A stretch of DNA of 64,000 bases from Xanthocytophaga agilis (GCF_030068605.1 NZ_JASJOU010000010.1:248001-312000); one strand, 5' to 3'. Numbered from the stretch's first letter, positions 35,127-44,356 are shown. Program-made: numbers and translations. The notes: a model not told the origin generated them from the sequence alone.

Positions 35127-36023
35127 TTATTCTTTATAAGCAAATATATTCAATTGCAAATCCATTACAGGTGTTTTGTGATTAGTGCGATTAACAAATG
35201 GCTGTTTGCGATCTGCTTCTGAACGGATAAAATACCGGAAACCACTATCTGTCAGAATTTGCAGAATCTCTCCCAACGCCTGTGGCTCGCCCAGATAAGC
35301 ATGATACTCAATAAAAAGATGCCGAATCCTTCCCAGACTATTTTTGCAATCCCGTATTACTGCAACCTCCGCACCCTCAATATCCATTTTAAGCAGGTCT
35401 ATCATTGTTTCTTTCTCCAGCCAGTCTTTCAAACGTATGGCAGGTACCTGTGTAGTCTTAGCTCCTACAATCACAGAGCCACCATCTGCACCTTCAGCAG
35501 AAAATGAAATAGTAGTATTCTCATTCCAAACAGCCTGATTAATGATTTCTATATTTTGCAGATTATTCTTCTGAATATTACGGGATAAATATCCGGCAAT
35601 TGTCGGATCAGCTTCAAACGCTTTGATATGTGCGTCTGGATACAGATGCTTAAAATACAAAGTATCTATACCTATATTAGCACCACAATTATAAATCAAA
35701 GGAGAAGAAGTGTTTGAAAGAAACCGATAGTTCTCATCTGCGAAGATCTCTTTAAACTGCCACAAAAAAGATTGACAATCGGGAACCACTATTTCAAAAT
35801 TCAGGAAATTTATCTCTCTTGGCTTATACCGTCCTACATCTCCGTATTGAAAAGCCAGTCGCAGAAACGTACGACTATATCGTGTACGCCATAAATGATA
35901 AATATCTTTGAAAAGTATTTTGAAGAATAAGATCAAGCGTATGAAAATTAAAAGGCGAAGAATTGGATTTGTGAGACAAAGGAAAAGATAGGAAAGCGAA
36001 AAGACAAGTAAAACAGATCGCAA
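35127..36023 (-). CDS. FkbM-family methyltransferase (no ATG start)
   Basis: Up to 298 residues. The SAM-binding fingerprint IYNCGANIGIDTLYFKHLYPDAHIKAFEADP is at about residues 110-140. It is followed by IEIINQAVWNENTTISFSAEGADGGSVI, LLKMDIEGAEVAVIRDC and IRHLFIEYHAYL. It is predicted to O-methylate a sugar or lipid substrate. The N-terminus (MRSVLLVFSLSYLFLCLTN) is a hydrophobic segment that may be a membrane anchor or untranslated. The frame contains no ATG upstream of the core, so TTG at 36023 or at 35936 must be used. It ends 4 nt before the open frame of the following transferase. Confidence 0.78.
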   Translation of the reverse strand: MRSVLLVFSLSYLFLCLTNPILRLLIFIRLILFFKILFKDIYHLWRTRYSRTFLRLAFQYGDVGRYKPREINFLNFEIVVPDCQSFLWQFKEIFADENYRFLSNTSSPLIYNCGANIGIDTLYFKHLYPDAHIKAFEADPTIAGYLSRNIQKNNLQNIEIINQAVWNENTTISFSAEGADGGSVIVGAKTTQVPAIRLKDWLEKETMIDLLKMDIEGAEVAVIRDCKNSLGRIRHLFIEYHAYLGEPQALGEILQILTDSGFRYFIRSEADRKQPFVNRTNHKTPVMDLQLNIFAYKE

Positions 36024-36082
36024 ATGAAAGAATATGCGTTATTACAATGCCTTTATGTCCACAAATACATTTTTAGTCAGAC

Positions 36083-36265
36083 TTAAATAGTCTGCTTATT
36101 CTTCTGCATTTCAGCCTCTATCTTTTTAAAGTCGATGGTAGAGCAAGCACCTCCACAACCTTTGGCGCACCCAGTGCTTTTCGTTGAAAACTGTTTACGA
36201 ACAACAGTAAACAGATATACCAATGCACTGAAAAAGATGATTCCGATGATAATATTCTCTGCCAT
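36083..36265 (-). CDS. FeoB-associated Cys-rich membrane protein
   Basis: 60 residues. An N-terminal TM (IIIGIIFFSALVYLFTVV) is followed by CAKGCGGACSTIDFKKIEAEM, the Cys-rich motif of the FeoB_associated family. Homologues are often encoded near ferrous-iron transporters and are thought to help FeoB, but feoB and feoA are absent from this window. The start ATG at 36265 is clear. The gap to the inositol phosphatase is 60 nt, so a shared transcript is likely. Confidence 0.85.
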   Translation of the reverse strand: MAENIIIGIIFFSALVYLFTVVRKQFSTKSTGCAKGCGGACSTIDFKKIEAEMQKNKQTI

Positions 36266-36325
36266 ATTCCCTGAACACTAAAATGTATAAGTTGGTTTCT
36301 ATCTCATCAGGATACTTGAATGTTT

Positions 36326-37132
36326 TTACAGTTCCACATTCTTCCAGTAAGACGCAATCAAATTACGCATAGGTTCATGAACGTTTGCAGCTCCAGCTAC
36401 CAGTTGACCTCCGAACAAATAAGTATCTCCACCATTAAAATCAGAAACCTTTCCACCTGCTTCTGTCACTAATAGTACTCCTGCTGCCATATCCCATGCT
36501 TTCAGATTGTATTCATAAAACCCTTCAACACGACCACAAGCTACATAGGCCAGATCTACAGCTGCTGCACCTAATCGGCGAATGCCATGTGATTGTAATA
36601 CAAACTCCTGTAATATGGTAAGATGGTCTGTAATTTTACCAGCTAGCGAATAAGGAAATCCTGTAGAGATAAGGCTATCTTGCAAGGACTCTACATTAGA
36701 TGTTTTGATCGGTTTGCCATTACAAAAAGCCCCACCACCCTGCCAGGCAGAAAAGCACTCATCCAGATTAGGTTCATATACAATGCCTACCAATGGTTCC
36801 TTGCCTTTTACTAAAGCCACACTTACACAGAATATGCGCAATCCATGAATAAAATTGGTTGTACCATCCAGCGGATCTATAATCCAATTTAGTGTATCAG
36901 AATGTTTGTCAATTGTTCCCTCTTCCGTAATAAAACCTGCTTCCGGCACTAATAAGCTTAATTTAGCAACTAGTTGTTTTTCAGCTTCTTTGTCTACATA
37001 GGATACCAGATTGTTAGCAGCACCTTTGTACTCTATATTTGACTTGTCAAATGCTTCTACTTCTCGTTTCAAAAATATGCCGGTTTCTTTTACAATGGCA
37101 ATAGCATCCTGGCAAATCTGAGATAGGTTCAT
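36326..37132 (-). CDS. suhB: Inositol monophosphatase family protein
   Basis: 268 residues, Mg-dependent phosphatase of the IMPase/FBPase fold. Key blocks are AGFITEEGT (metal-binding Glu), WIIDPLDGTTNFIHGL (the DPxDGT metal site) and the C-terminal WDMAAGVLLVTEAGGKVSDF. Substrates include inositol-1-phosphate and related sugar phosphates; in E. coli the homologue also affects RNA processing, which cannot be judged here. 43 nt separate it from the upstream DUF4105 gene. Confidence 0.92.
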   Translation of the reverse strand: MNLSQICQDAIAIVKETGIFLKREVEAFDKSNIEYKGAANNLVSYVDKEAEKQLVAKLSLLVPEAGFITEEGTIDKHSDTLNWIIDPLDGTTNFIHGLRIFCVSVALVKGKEPLVGIVYEPNLDECFSAWQGGGAFCNGKPIKTSNVESLQDSLISTGFPYSLAGKITDHLTILQEFVLQSHGIRRLGAAAVDLAYVACGRVEGFYEYNLKAWDMAAGVLLVTEAGGKVSDFNGGDTYLFGGQLVAGAANVHEPMRNLIASYWKNVEL

Positions 37133-37175
37133 CGTATATAGAATTAAGGTAAAACAATCTGAACAACAAATAAAC

Positions 37176-38387
37176 TTAAGAAGCTTGTTTCAAGGAAAGA
37201 CGTAACCGATACACCAGAAACCCTGAACGCAAAGCCAATAATAAAACTAAAGGTATTAATTCATAATCCAACTCTTGAGGAACTAATTTCCAACCTAACA
37301 AAAGTAAAATCAAGACTCCCAGATAAGTAAGGAAATAAAGACGCAGCCAATGTGGCTTATTTTTCTTTAACAACCACATAGCAATGGGCAAATGTAAAGG
37401 CCATGCCCAGACTAACTGCCAGTTTTTAATTGTGGCCTGATGATCCGTACCTACCCATAATAGCAATAAAATCCACCCCAATAGTCCAATGATAGAGAAG
37501 AAAATAGCATCTACCCAGAACTGGCGTCCTGTTCCGCGCCATTGCCACAAGGTAAGTAATATGCCTAATCCCAATAAGATCCAGAATAAAACAGCAGGAG
37601 TAAGAAAGGTTGATTCTACGGGTACCTGAGTAGCCTGGAATAATACCATGTTGGCTGTCTCAAACTTTTCTATCTTTCCATTCCGTATGATTGTTGCCTG
37701 AGAAACTAGTTTCATCAGGTTATCAGGCAAAAACATACTTTCATACGGGGTTGCTACATGGTCTCCTGGTAATGCTACACCAAGATCCATTCCCATATCG
37801 GCATAAGGTAGTTGCCCAGCATATCGATCAAACCACTGGCGATATGTCAGCGTTTCAATGTTAGTACCATATCTTAAATCATCACCACATACCTTTTGTA
37901 ACATATCCCGCACACGTGTAGTACAGTTGTCATAAAAAAAGTCGTATCGGTAAAAACGGTTTTCTGGTTTGTAATTTTCCTGTAAAAGATCAAAAAGCTT
38001 GCTTTTTTGATCATCTGAAAGATTTAAACGTTGAGCTATTACGGAGCGGTTATCACGTTGTGAAGAATAAATCAAAGGCTCTATGCCATGAATAGAGAGC
38101 ATATAAGGAAGTTTGCCACGTGCAAATTTTACTCCAAAGCTTAATTGGCCGAGTAATGTAGGCTCTCCAAAACTAAACGTACCATAGTTGTATACATTAT
38201 CTATTCTTAGTTCGGGATCTTGAATCCATAGAGCGGTATGACCAAAGGTAGAATACAGATCACTTCCTGGGGCTATAGTCAAAAGATATACTGTAGCTTT
38301 AGGCGATAAAGTGATAGCATGAACATATGAGGCTTTTATACATAGAAGCATTCCCAGCAGAAAGCTTCGCAGAATCATTTTTTGCAT
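37176..38387 (-). CDS. DUF4105 membrane protein with Lnb-type N-terminal domain
   Basis: 403 residues. A signal peptide (ILRSFLLGMLLCIKASYVHA) precedes a periplasmic Lnb-N/DUF4105 domain (~25-250) with VYLLTIAPGSDLYSTFGHTALWIQDP, NVYNYGTFSFGEP and FYRYDFFYDNCTTRVRDML. The histidine and cysteine in FGHTALWI and DNCTTR are the likely catalytic pair of this NlpC/P60-like fold. The C-terminal ~140 residues have about five TM helices. Lnb proteins include an N-acyltransferase acting on lipoproteins; such a role here is inference. Confidence 0.85.
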   Translation of the reverse strand: MQKMILRSFLLGMLLCIKASYVHAITLSPKATVYLLTIAPGSDLYSTFGHTALWIQDPELRIDNVYNYGTFSFGEPTLLGQLSFGVKFARGKLPYMLSIHGIEPLIYSSQRDNRSVIAQRLNLSDDQKSKLFDLLQENYKPENRFYRYDFFYDNCTTRVRDMLQKVCGDDLRYGTNIETLTYRQWFDRYAGQLPYADMGMDLGVALPGDHVATPYESMFLPDNLMKLVSQATIIRNGKIEKFETANMVLFQATQVPVESTFLTPAVLFWILLGLGILLTLWQWRGTGRQFWVDAIFFSIIGLLGWILLLLWVGTDHQATIKNWQLVWAWPLHLPIAMWLLKKNKPHWLRLYFLTYLGVLILLLLGWKLVPQELDYELIPLVLLLALRSGFLVYRLRLSLKQAS

Positions 38388-38516
38388 GTAATTTAAGCAA
38401 AGGTTTGCGCAAATATAGGAATTTACAGGTTATAGGATACTCTTTTGTAATTATCCTTCGGATGACTTTCGTCAGCAAACTTTCTACCGTTTGTATATTT
38501 CTTTCAGAAACATAGG

Positions 38517-39191
38517 TTATTCTTTTTTCCCTGCAATCACAATGACAATCTCCCCTTTCGCAGGCTTTTGCTGATAATAGTCTAATACTTCTGGTAACAG
38601 ACCATTAGTTGTCTCTTCAAAAAGCTTTGTTAACTCACGAGACACCGAAACCTGGCGATCTGCTCCAAAATACTCTATAAACTGCTCTAATGTTTTTAGC
38701 AATCGGTGGGGAGATTCATAAAATATCATGGTACGTTCTTCTTCTGCAAGCTCTTTCAAGCGAGTCTGACGACCTTTCTTCTGAGGTAGAAAACCCTCAA
38801 AAACAAACCGCTCTGTTGGCAAGCCAGATTTTACCAAGGCTGGAACAAAGGCCGTTGGACCAGGCAAACATTCCACAGTCAAATCATTTTGCAAGCATGC
38901 TCGTACCAACAAAAATCCTGGATCGCTGATTCCAGGAGTACCTGCATCGGTAACAAGTGCCATCCGTTCTCCTTTTTGCATGCGTTCAATAAGCTTTGTC
39001 ACTGTCTGATGTTCATTAAATGCATGATGGCTTTGCAGAGGTTTCTGTATTTGCAGATGTTTTAGTAAATGGCCTGTTACACGGGTATCTTCCGCCAGAA
39101 TTACATCTACTTCTTTCAGAATTCGTATAGAACGAAGTGTTATATCTTCGAGATTACCAATGGGAGTAGGAACAAGAGTGAGGGCAGTCAT
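38517..39191 (-). CDS. rsmI: 16S rRNA (cytidine-1402-2'-O)-methyltransferase
   Basis: 224 residues, tetrapyrrole-methylase fold that methylates C1402 in the decoding centre. Blocks: LTLVPTPIGNLEDITLRSIRIL, VILAEDTRVTGHLLKHLQI, ALVTDAGTPGISDPGFLLVRAC, CLPGPTAFVPALVKSGLP, MIFYESPHRLLKTL and SVSRELTKLFEET. The start ATG at 39191 is clear. It lies in a run with the pterin dehydratase upstream, separated by a long hairpin. Confidence 0.95.
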   Translation of the reverse strand: MTALTLVPTPIGNLEDITLRSIRILKEVDVILAEDTRVTGHLLKHLQIQKPLQSHHAFNEHQTVTKLIERMQKGERMALVTDAGTPGISDPGFLLVRACLQNDLTVECLPGPTAFVPALVKSGLPTERFVFEGFLPQKKGRQTRLKELAEEERTMIFYESPHRLLKTLEQFIEYFGADRQVSVSRELTKLFEETTNGLLPEVLDYYQQKPAKGEIVIVIAGKKE

Positions 39192-39200
39192 GAAAATAAA

Positions 39201-39281
39201 TACGTGAGCAAATGAGTATAGCTTCTATTTCCTGCAAAGATAGTATTCTTTGGCAGGGATCATTACTCATTTGCTCATGTA
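39201..39281 (-). terminator. Long imperfect hairpin between pterin dehydratase and rsmI
   Basis: An 18-bp outer stem (39201-39218 with 39264-39281, one G-U) encloses an inner stem CCTGCAAAGA with TCTTTGGCAGG, giving an 81-nt structure. On the minus strand it is followed by TATTTATTTT. It may act as a terminator before rsmI, although it contains a TATCTTTG match (39235-39242) on that strand. Confidence 0.5.
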
Positions 39282-39286
39282 TATTC

Positions 39287-39523
39287 TTAACTGGTAGCAA
39301 GCTTATCTATAATCTCAGCCAGTTTTCGGTCTTTGTCTGTTATGATATTGCCTGCATCATGTGTATTTAATTCTATTTCAACACGATTATACACATTAGC
39401 CCACCAGGGATGGTGATTCATACGTTCTGCTTCAATAGCTACTTTAGTCATGAAGCCAAAGGCCTCTACGAAATTTTTAAACTGAAATGTTTTCTTCAGT
39501 TTATTGTCTTCTTCTTTCCACAT
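39287..39523 (-). CDS. 4a-hydroxytetrahydrobiopterin dehydratase (PCD/DCoH family)
   Basis: 78 residues, a little shorter than the ~95-105 of many family members but with the intact catalytic core. The motif [26 protein letters not shown] contains the active-site histidines. The fold dehydrates the 4a-carbinolamine of tetrahydropterin, or serves molybdopterin metabolism in bacteria. No phenylalanine hydroxylase is present here. Confidence 0.9.
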   Translation of the reverse strand: MWKEEDNKLKKTFQFKNFVEAFGFMTKVAIEAERMNHHPWWANVYNRVEIELNTHDAGNIITDKDRKLAEIIDKLATS

Positions 39524-39659
39524 AGATGAACAAAGGTTGATTTATACATATATATTCCTTCAAAAAAGATACCCTATACTATATTCCTCGGTCAAACTAC
39601 ACTATTTTCTGAAAGAATACGTGTTCTTATTTTTTCCTTATTCATTATGTGATAAAAAT

Positions 39660-41246
39660 CTATTTTCTTTCCAGCATTCTTAACCGCTCTTCCAGATCGC
39701 GTTCCTTACGATACATTTCTTCCTGAGTAGCAGCCAGTTCTTCCATATTCTGACGCAACTCTTCTTCCTGAGATTTCAGCATTTCTGCCTGTTCCTGAGA
39801 GTCCTGTAGGAGTCGGGCTGTATGTTCTGCTGTTTTTACAGTCAGAATAGCTGAAGCGACAAATTCACCTGCCTTTTCAAGAAAGCGAATCTGATAGTCT
39901 TCAAATCGTTCAAAGCTAGCCAACTCAATAATCGCCTCTACCATATCATTGTATTTCATCGGAACTATTGCCAGACAACCGGGTGTAGCATCACCCAATC
40001 CCGATGTAATCTCTATATACCCTTTGGGCACATCTGTGAGTAAAATGGTATCTGCTTCCAGATAAGCCTGACCTACTAACCCTGATCCAGCAGAAATCTG
40101 TTTTTGGATAAACTTTTTACGATCAAATGCATAACAGGCCAACATTTCCAAAACTACATCCTTTCCATCACCCTGTACTACAAAAAGGCTACCTTGTTGT
40201 GCTTTCAGGTATTTGGTCAGGAAAGAAATTGCTTCATTTGATAATTTCTCCAGATTATTCTGATTATTTCTTACAATTTCTGAAAAACGTGCTAGCCCTT
40301 CATTGGTCCAGTTTCGTCTCTCATCTTCTGCCTTTACCAGTTTCATCTGTTCTCTCATCTGAAGTAGCTCCCCTGCCAGCGTCTCTTTATTTAATTCCTT
40401 ATTTGCCTCCGTTAATCCTTTCCAGTTCACTTCAAAGTTTCCGGCTGACATTGCTTTTACCAACGTGGATGCTTCTTTAAAGTTTTGAATAGATGTGGCA
40501 ACCACCTGCTCATAGCTTTCATCCCGATCAGAATTACCTGGGTTAAAAAGGTATTTTTCATTATTCTCTTCCAGATCAGACAATAACTTTTTCCGGCTTG
40601 CAGCATCTATAGTTAGCTTTCTGACTACTAATCCCAGTATGGGTAACCCAATTACCAGGAGAATTGCCTGCACAATAAGATTACGACTCATCGCAGCTTC
40701 ATAATCTGCTTGTGCTTTTTGAATTACTACATCTACGTATGCCCGATGCCTGGATGCAAAGGGAGAATACACTTTCCACAAATCATACCCTTTATCCAGC
40801 TTCAACAAGGCAAGAAACTCTTCTGTATTTCCTTCTTTTGCCAAGTCCCTCATATGATCACAATGTGAGATATAAGTATTAACAGCTTCTCTTATTTTAC
40901 CAAACTGAACTCGAGAGGTATCCAGATTTTGTACATGTAGCAGACTGTCTACCTTGGCCATGGTACCTTTGTTCATCTGAATAGAAGACGTGTAAGGTAT
41001 TAACATCTGTTCATTCTGAGTTAGAGCATATCCTCTCAGACCAAGGTCCATTTTGGTAATGTGCTGAGTGAAGATGTCATCAATCCGTTTTCTCAACTCT
41101 TCAGCCTGTAGTTTTATAGCAGTTGTCCTAAGCATTTCCTGTTTATTATACCAGCTTAAAGCAGATGACACAATCATCAGTAAAACTGTAAGTGATATGC
41201 CTAACAGAATAAGATTTCTTTCAATAAACTGTTGTATACGGCTCAT
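39660..41246 (-). CDS. CHASE3-like and GAF-domain sensor protein (no output domain)
   Basis: 528 residues. TM1 (ILLGISLTVLLMIVSSALSWY) is followed by a CHASE3-like four-helix periplasmic bundle (~30-185, with HITKMDLGLRGYALTQNEQMLIPYTSS) and TM2 (LIVQAILLVIGLPILGLVV). A cytoplasmic linker leads to a GAF domain (~330-480) very similar to that at 6019-7440 (CYAYDRKKF, SGLVGQAYLEADTILLTDVPKGYIEITSGLGDATPGC). The C-terminal coiled coil includes EEELRQNMEELAATQEEMY. No kinase or phosphatase domain follows. It lies alone between pterin dehydratase and the DEAD-box gene. Confidence 0.85.
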   Translation of the reverse strand: MSRIQQFIERNLILLGISLTVLLMIVSSALSWYNKQEMLRTTAIKLQAEELRKRIDDIFTQHITKMDLGLRGYALTQNEQMLIPYTSSIQMNKGTMAKVDSLLHVQNLDTSRVQFGKIREAVNTYISHCDHMRDLAKEGNTEEFLALLKLDKGYDLWKVYSPFASRHRAYVDVVIQKAQADYEAAMSRNLIVQAILLVIGLPILGLVVRKLTIDAASRKKLLSDLEENNEKYLFNPGNSDRDESYEQVVATSIQNFKEASTLVKAMSAGNFEVNWKGLTEANKELNKETLAGELLQMREQMKLVKAEDERRNWTNEGLARFSEIVRNNQNNLEKLSNEAISFLTKYLKAQQGSLFVVQGDGKDVVLEMLACYAFDRKKFIQKQISAGSGLVGQAYLEADTILLTDVPKGYIEITSGLGDATPGCLAIVPMKYNDMVEAIIELASFERFEDYQIRFLEKAGEFVASAILTVKTAEHTARLLQDSQEQAEMLKSQEEELRQNMEELAATQEEMYRKERDLEERLRMLERK

Positions 41247-41375
41247 ACGATTGCTCTCTAATGGTTCATTAATACATACTTATACCTATTAAAGGTAAAT
41301 GATAACCAACCATTAGAAAAACAAAAGCTTCACGTCATATTATTTATGTAATAAAATTGCACGAAATAATCTAAT

Positions 41376-42701
41376 TTATTTTCTACGAGGTTTGCCAGTT
41401 GATTTAGTACTTTTCTTTCCTTGTTTTGCATTTGTACCTTTCTGTCGTTTCTTTTCATGAAAGGCACCTTGAAACTCAGGGTTTTCACGTCTTTTTTGAT
41501 TATCAATTTCACGATTCATTTCCTGATCTTCCTCAAAAGGAGTTTTGAAAATCTCAATTTCAGCAGGAAGAGTCTCTCTTGGAATTGTCATCCGGATCAG
41601 TTTCTCAATCTTCTCTATATGGTACTTTTCTGCTTTATTCATGAAAGTAATAGCTTCTCCTGTACGAAAAGCACGTCCTGTACGGCCAATCCGATGTACA
41701 TAATCTTCATACACAATCGGCACATCAAAATTGATAACATGACTTACCTCCTGTACATCTATCCCTCTGGCCGCCACATCGGTAGCAACCAATACACGTA
41801 CATTCCCTTCCTTAAACGATTCCATCGAATTGATACGGGTATTCTGTCCTTTATTGGCGTGAATTACCCGAACTTCATCTTCCCGCATCTTCCGAGTTAG
41901 AAACCGATATATATTTTCTGCGGTCTGTTTGGTTCTGGTAAATACAATGATTCGACTTAATTCAGCATTTTGTAAAAGATACTCCAGAAAATGTGCTTTG
42001 GTCTTGACATTCGGAAGTTCATACAAGCTCTGTTTTACAACTTCAGGAGTTGATGCCTGGGGAGCCACTTCAATTCGGACAGGATGTTCCAGAAATTCTT
42101 CAGAAAGTGTTTCTACACGAGGCAAAAACGTAGCAGAAAACAACAGATTCTGTCGCTTCACTGGAATTATCTCCAAAATTCGTCTGATCTGGGGCATAAA
42201 ACCCATATCCATCATACGATCTGCCTCATCTAACACTAGTGTACGGATATCCTTTGTGATCAATTCTCCTTTCAGGTAGATGTCCATAAACCGACCAGGG
42301 GTAGCCACAATTATATCAAGCCCTTTCTGAATGGTTTCGATTTGGGTTTTAGGACCAATACCACCATAAATCCCAAGGTGTCTAATGTCTGTATATTTCC
42401 CCAATTCAGTAATAGCTTTGTCAATCTGCATAACCAATTCCCTCGTTGGGGCAAGAATCAACGCACGGGGAGCTACCCCTTGAGCATATTTCACTTTCAT
42501 GAGAATAGGCAGCAAGTACGCTGCAGTCTTTCCGGTTCCTGTCTGAGCAATCCCCAATACATCATGTCCTCCTTGTACAACAGGGATCGCTTTCTGCTGA
42601 ATTTCGGTAGGAGTTTCATAACCAGCTTCTGCGACAGCAGTCAGAAGTTGTTTATTCAGTTTGAAACTTTCAAATGTTATGGGTTGTAAATCCGTAGTCA
42701 T
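41376..42701 (-). CDS. DEAD-box RNA helicase (RhlE/DeaD type)
   Basis: 441 residues. Motifs in order: Q motif FESFKLNKQL..AGYETPTEIQQKAIP, AQTGTGKTAAYLLP (I), ILAPTRELVMQ (Ia), ATPGRFMD (Ib), VLDEADRMMDMG (II, DEAD), SATF (III), IIVFTRTKQTAENI (IV), VRVLVATDVAARGIDV (V) and HRIGRTGRAF (VI). The basic tail (QKGTNAKQGKKSTKSTGKPRRK) is typical of the group. The frame reaches 42767, but ATG at 42701 (MTTDLQPITF) fits. It unwinds structured mRNA or rRNA. Confidence 0.93.
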   Translation of the reverse strand: MTTDLQPITFESFKLNKQLLTAVAEAGYETPTEIQQKAIPVVQGGHDVLGIAQTGTGKTAAYLLPILMKVKYAQGVAPRALILAPTRELVMQIDKAITELGKYTDIRHLGIYGGIGPKTQIETIQKGLDIIVATPGRFMDIYLKGELITKDIRTLVLDEADRMMDMGFMPQIRRILEIIPVKRQNLLFSATFLPRVETLSEEFLEHPVRIEVAPQASTPEVVKQSLYELPNVKTKAHFLEYLLQNAELSRIIVFTRTKQTAENIYRFLTRKMREDEVRVIHANKGQNTRINSMESFKEGNVRVLVATDVAARGIDVQEVSHVINFDVPIVYEDYVHRIGRTGRAFRTGEAITFMNKAEKYHIEKIEKLIRMTIPRETLPAEIEIFKTPFEEDQEMNREIDNQKRRENPEFQGAFHEKKRQKGTNAKQGKKSTKSTGKPRRK

Positions 42702-43038
42702 GAGTATAGCCAAAGGCTTTTTTTCGGTAAGAAGAATAGATAAAGTTTTTCCTGATTTGTCACTCAAGCAGATACAACAATAAATCGCATACTTAGATCA
42801 GGAATGTATTTTATAGAAACAGGTTGCTGAATAGGTATATTTTGCGCAAAAATAGGAATACAAGCGCTGAATTGAAAAAAGATACTATTTTCGCGTCTTC
42901 TCAATTAAAGTCATAAATACGCTAACTATTCCAGAAACTAAGGCATATTCAAAAGAGATAGTACAATTTATGACTAATAAACTTATTTTATTCATACAAA
43001 CAATCTTAATACCCTAAATAATAAGCCTAAAACAAAAA
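42702..43038. other. 337-nt divergent intergenic region
   Basis: It holds the start regions of the DEAD-box helicase (minus) and a glycosyltransferase (plus). It is AT-rich; I recognise no convincing promoter consensus, riboswitch or ORF. Confidence 0.4.
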
Positions 43039-44280
43039 ATGCATATTCTTTTAGTTCATCAATATTTTTTGGAAAAAGACGATCCAGGAGGGTCTCGCTT
43101 TAACGAGATGACGCGTGTATGGGCAGAAAACGGACATCAGGTAACTGTTATTGGTGGTATGGTCCATTATGCCAGTGGCAAGAAGCGGGATAAACACAAA
43201 GGTAAATTTATTGTTAGAGAGGAGTACGATCAAAATATTACCGTTTACAGATGTCATGTGTCAGAAGCATACAACACAAATTTTATTGGTCGTCTTTGGG
43301 CTTATTTTTCTTTTGTTTTTTCCAGCATTATGGCTGGAATCTTTTATGCCCGAAAAAAGTATAATGTGGTGCTTGTTACCTCTCCACCTTTGTTTGTTGG
43401 TATAACTGGTTATATTTTATCTCGCTGGAAGCGTATTCCGCTGGTCTTTGAGATACGCGATTTATGGCCGGAATCAGCTATTGATACAGGAATACTAACG
43501 AACAAAACAATAATCCGGTTTGCCTATTGGTTTGAGAAGTTCATTTACAAAAAATCCAAACTAATCAACTGCCTCACCCCTGCCTTTCGCATTAAACTGA
43601 TTGAAGATAAAAAGGTACCTGCTCAAAAAACGGTAATGATACCCAATGCTGCAGACTTTTCTCTTTCAGAAGAACTACTTCATTCCTTTGATGCCAATGA
43701 ATTTCGTAAAAAACTTAGCTGGCAGGATAAGTTTGTCATTACCTATGTAGGAGCACATGGCGTTGCCAATCACCTGATCCAACTTATTGATGTAGCAGAA
43801 TCGCTGAAAGATACCAATACCCATATAGTACTTATTGGTGATGGTATGCAAAAACCTATGTTACGTGAAGAAACGCAAAAACGCAATCTTACTAATGTTC
43901 AGTTTGTAGACTCAGTTCCAAAGAAAGAAGTTTTTAAATATATCCTTGCCTCTGATCTGGGCACTTCTGTCCTAAAAAAGAATGATACATTCAAAACAGT
44001 CTACTCTAATAAAACCTTTGATTATATGTCTTGTCGCAAACCCATCCTGATGGTTATTGATGGAGTTTCCCGGCAACTGGTAGAAGAAGCCCAATGTGGA
44101 GTATATGCAGAACCCGAAAATATTGCAGACATAGTAGCCAAAATCCGACTTTATCTCTCAGATAAAGAACGACTTATTATCGATGGTATGAATGGATATA
44201 CCTATGCCCAAACACATTTTGACCGTGAAAATCTGGCAAAAGAATATCTGCGTGTACTGGATTCAATCAGTAAGAAATAA
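43039..44280 (+). CDS. WbuB-like glycosyltransferase family 4 protein
   Basis: 413 residues, GT-B fold. The N-terminus MHILLVHQYFLEKDDPGGSRFNEMTRVWAENGHQVTVIGG is characteristic of WbuB-like GT4 enzymes. It is followed by LVFEIRDLWPESAIDTGI, FVITYVGAHGVANHLIQLIDVA, YSNKTFDYMSCRKPILMVIDG and a C-terminal helix. The expected role is a cytoplasmic-face transferase for a surface polysaccharide. A single membrane-associated helix lies at ~85-110 (YFSFVFSSIMAGIFYARKKY). It is separated from the efflux operon by a palindrome that could be its terminator. Confidence 0.88.
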   Translation: MHILLVHQYFLEKDDPGGSRFNEMTRVWAENGHQVTVIGGMVHYASGKKRDKHKGKFIVREEYDQNITVYRCHVSEAYNTNFIGRLWAYFSFVFSSIMAGIFYARKKYNVVLVTSPPLFVGITGYILSRWKRIPLVFEIRDLWPESAIDTGILTNKTIIRFAYWFEKFIYKKSKLINCLTPAFRIKLIEDKKVPAQKTVMIPNAADFSLSEELLHSFDANEFRKKLSWQDKFVITYVGAHGVANHLIQLIDVAESLKDTNTHIVLIGDGMQKPMLREETQKRNLTNVQFVDSVPKKEVFKYILASDLGTSVLKKNDTFKTVYSNKTFDYMSCRKPILMVIDGVSRQLVEEAQCGVYAEPENIADIVAKIRLYLSDKERLIIDGMNGYTYAQTHFDRENLAKEYLRVLDSISKK

Positions 44281-44324
44281 TTATCTGTTGCATTATATAC
44301 TATAGAGCTTTCCCGTAAACGAAC

Positions 44325-44356
44325 AAAGTGTTCAGAAATGAACACTTTTTCTTTTT
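44325..44356 (+). terminator. Palindrome: terminator of the glycosyltransferase gene, or regulator binding site
   Basis: A perfect 9-bp inverted repeat AAAGTGTTC (44325-44333) and GAACACTTT (44340-44348) with a 6-nt loop is followed by T5-C-T6. It lies 45 nt after the stop, fitting a terminator. It also lies about 110 bp upstream of the sigma-54 promoter, where an enhancer site for the NtrC-type regulator would be expected. Confidence 0.7.

Noticed and set aside
41330-41512. 60-codon frame at the end of the DEAD-box gene
   Set aside because: It is a shifted reading of the basic C-terminus and downstream sequence.
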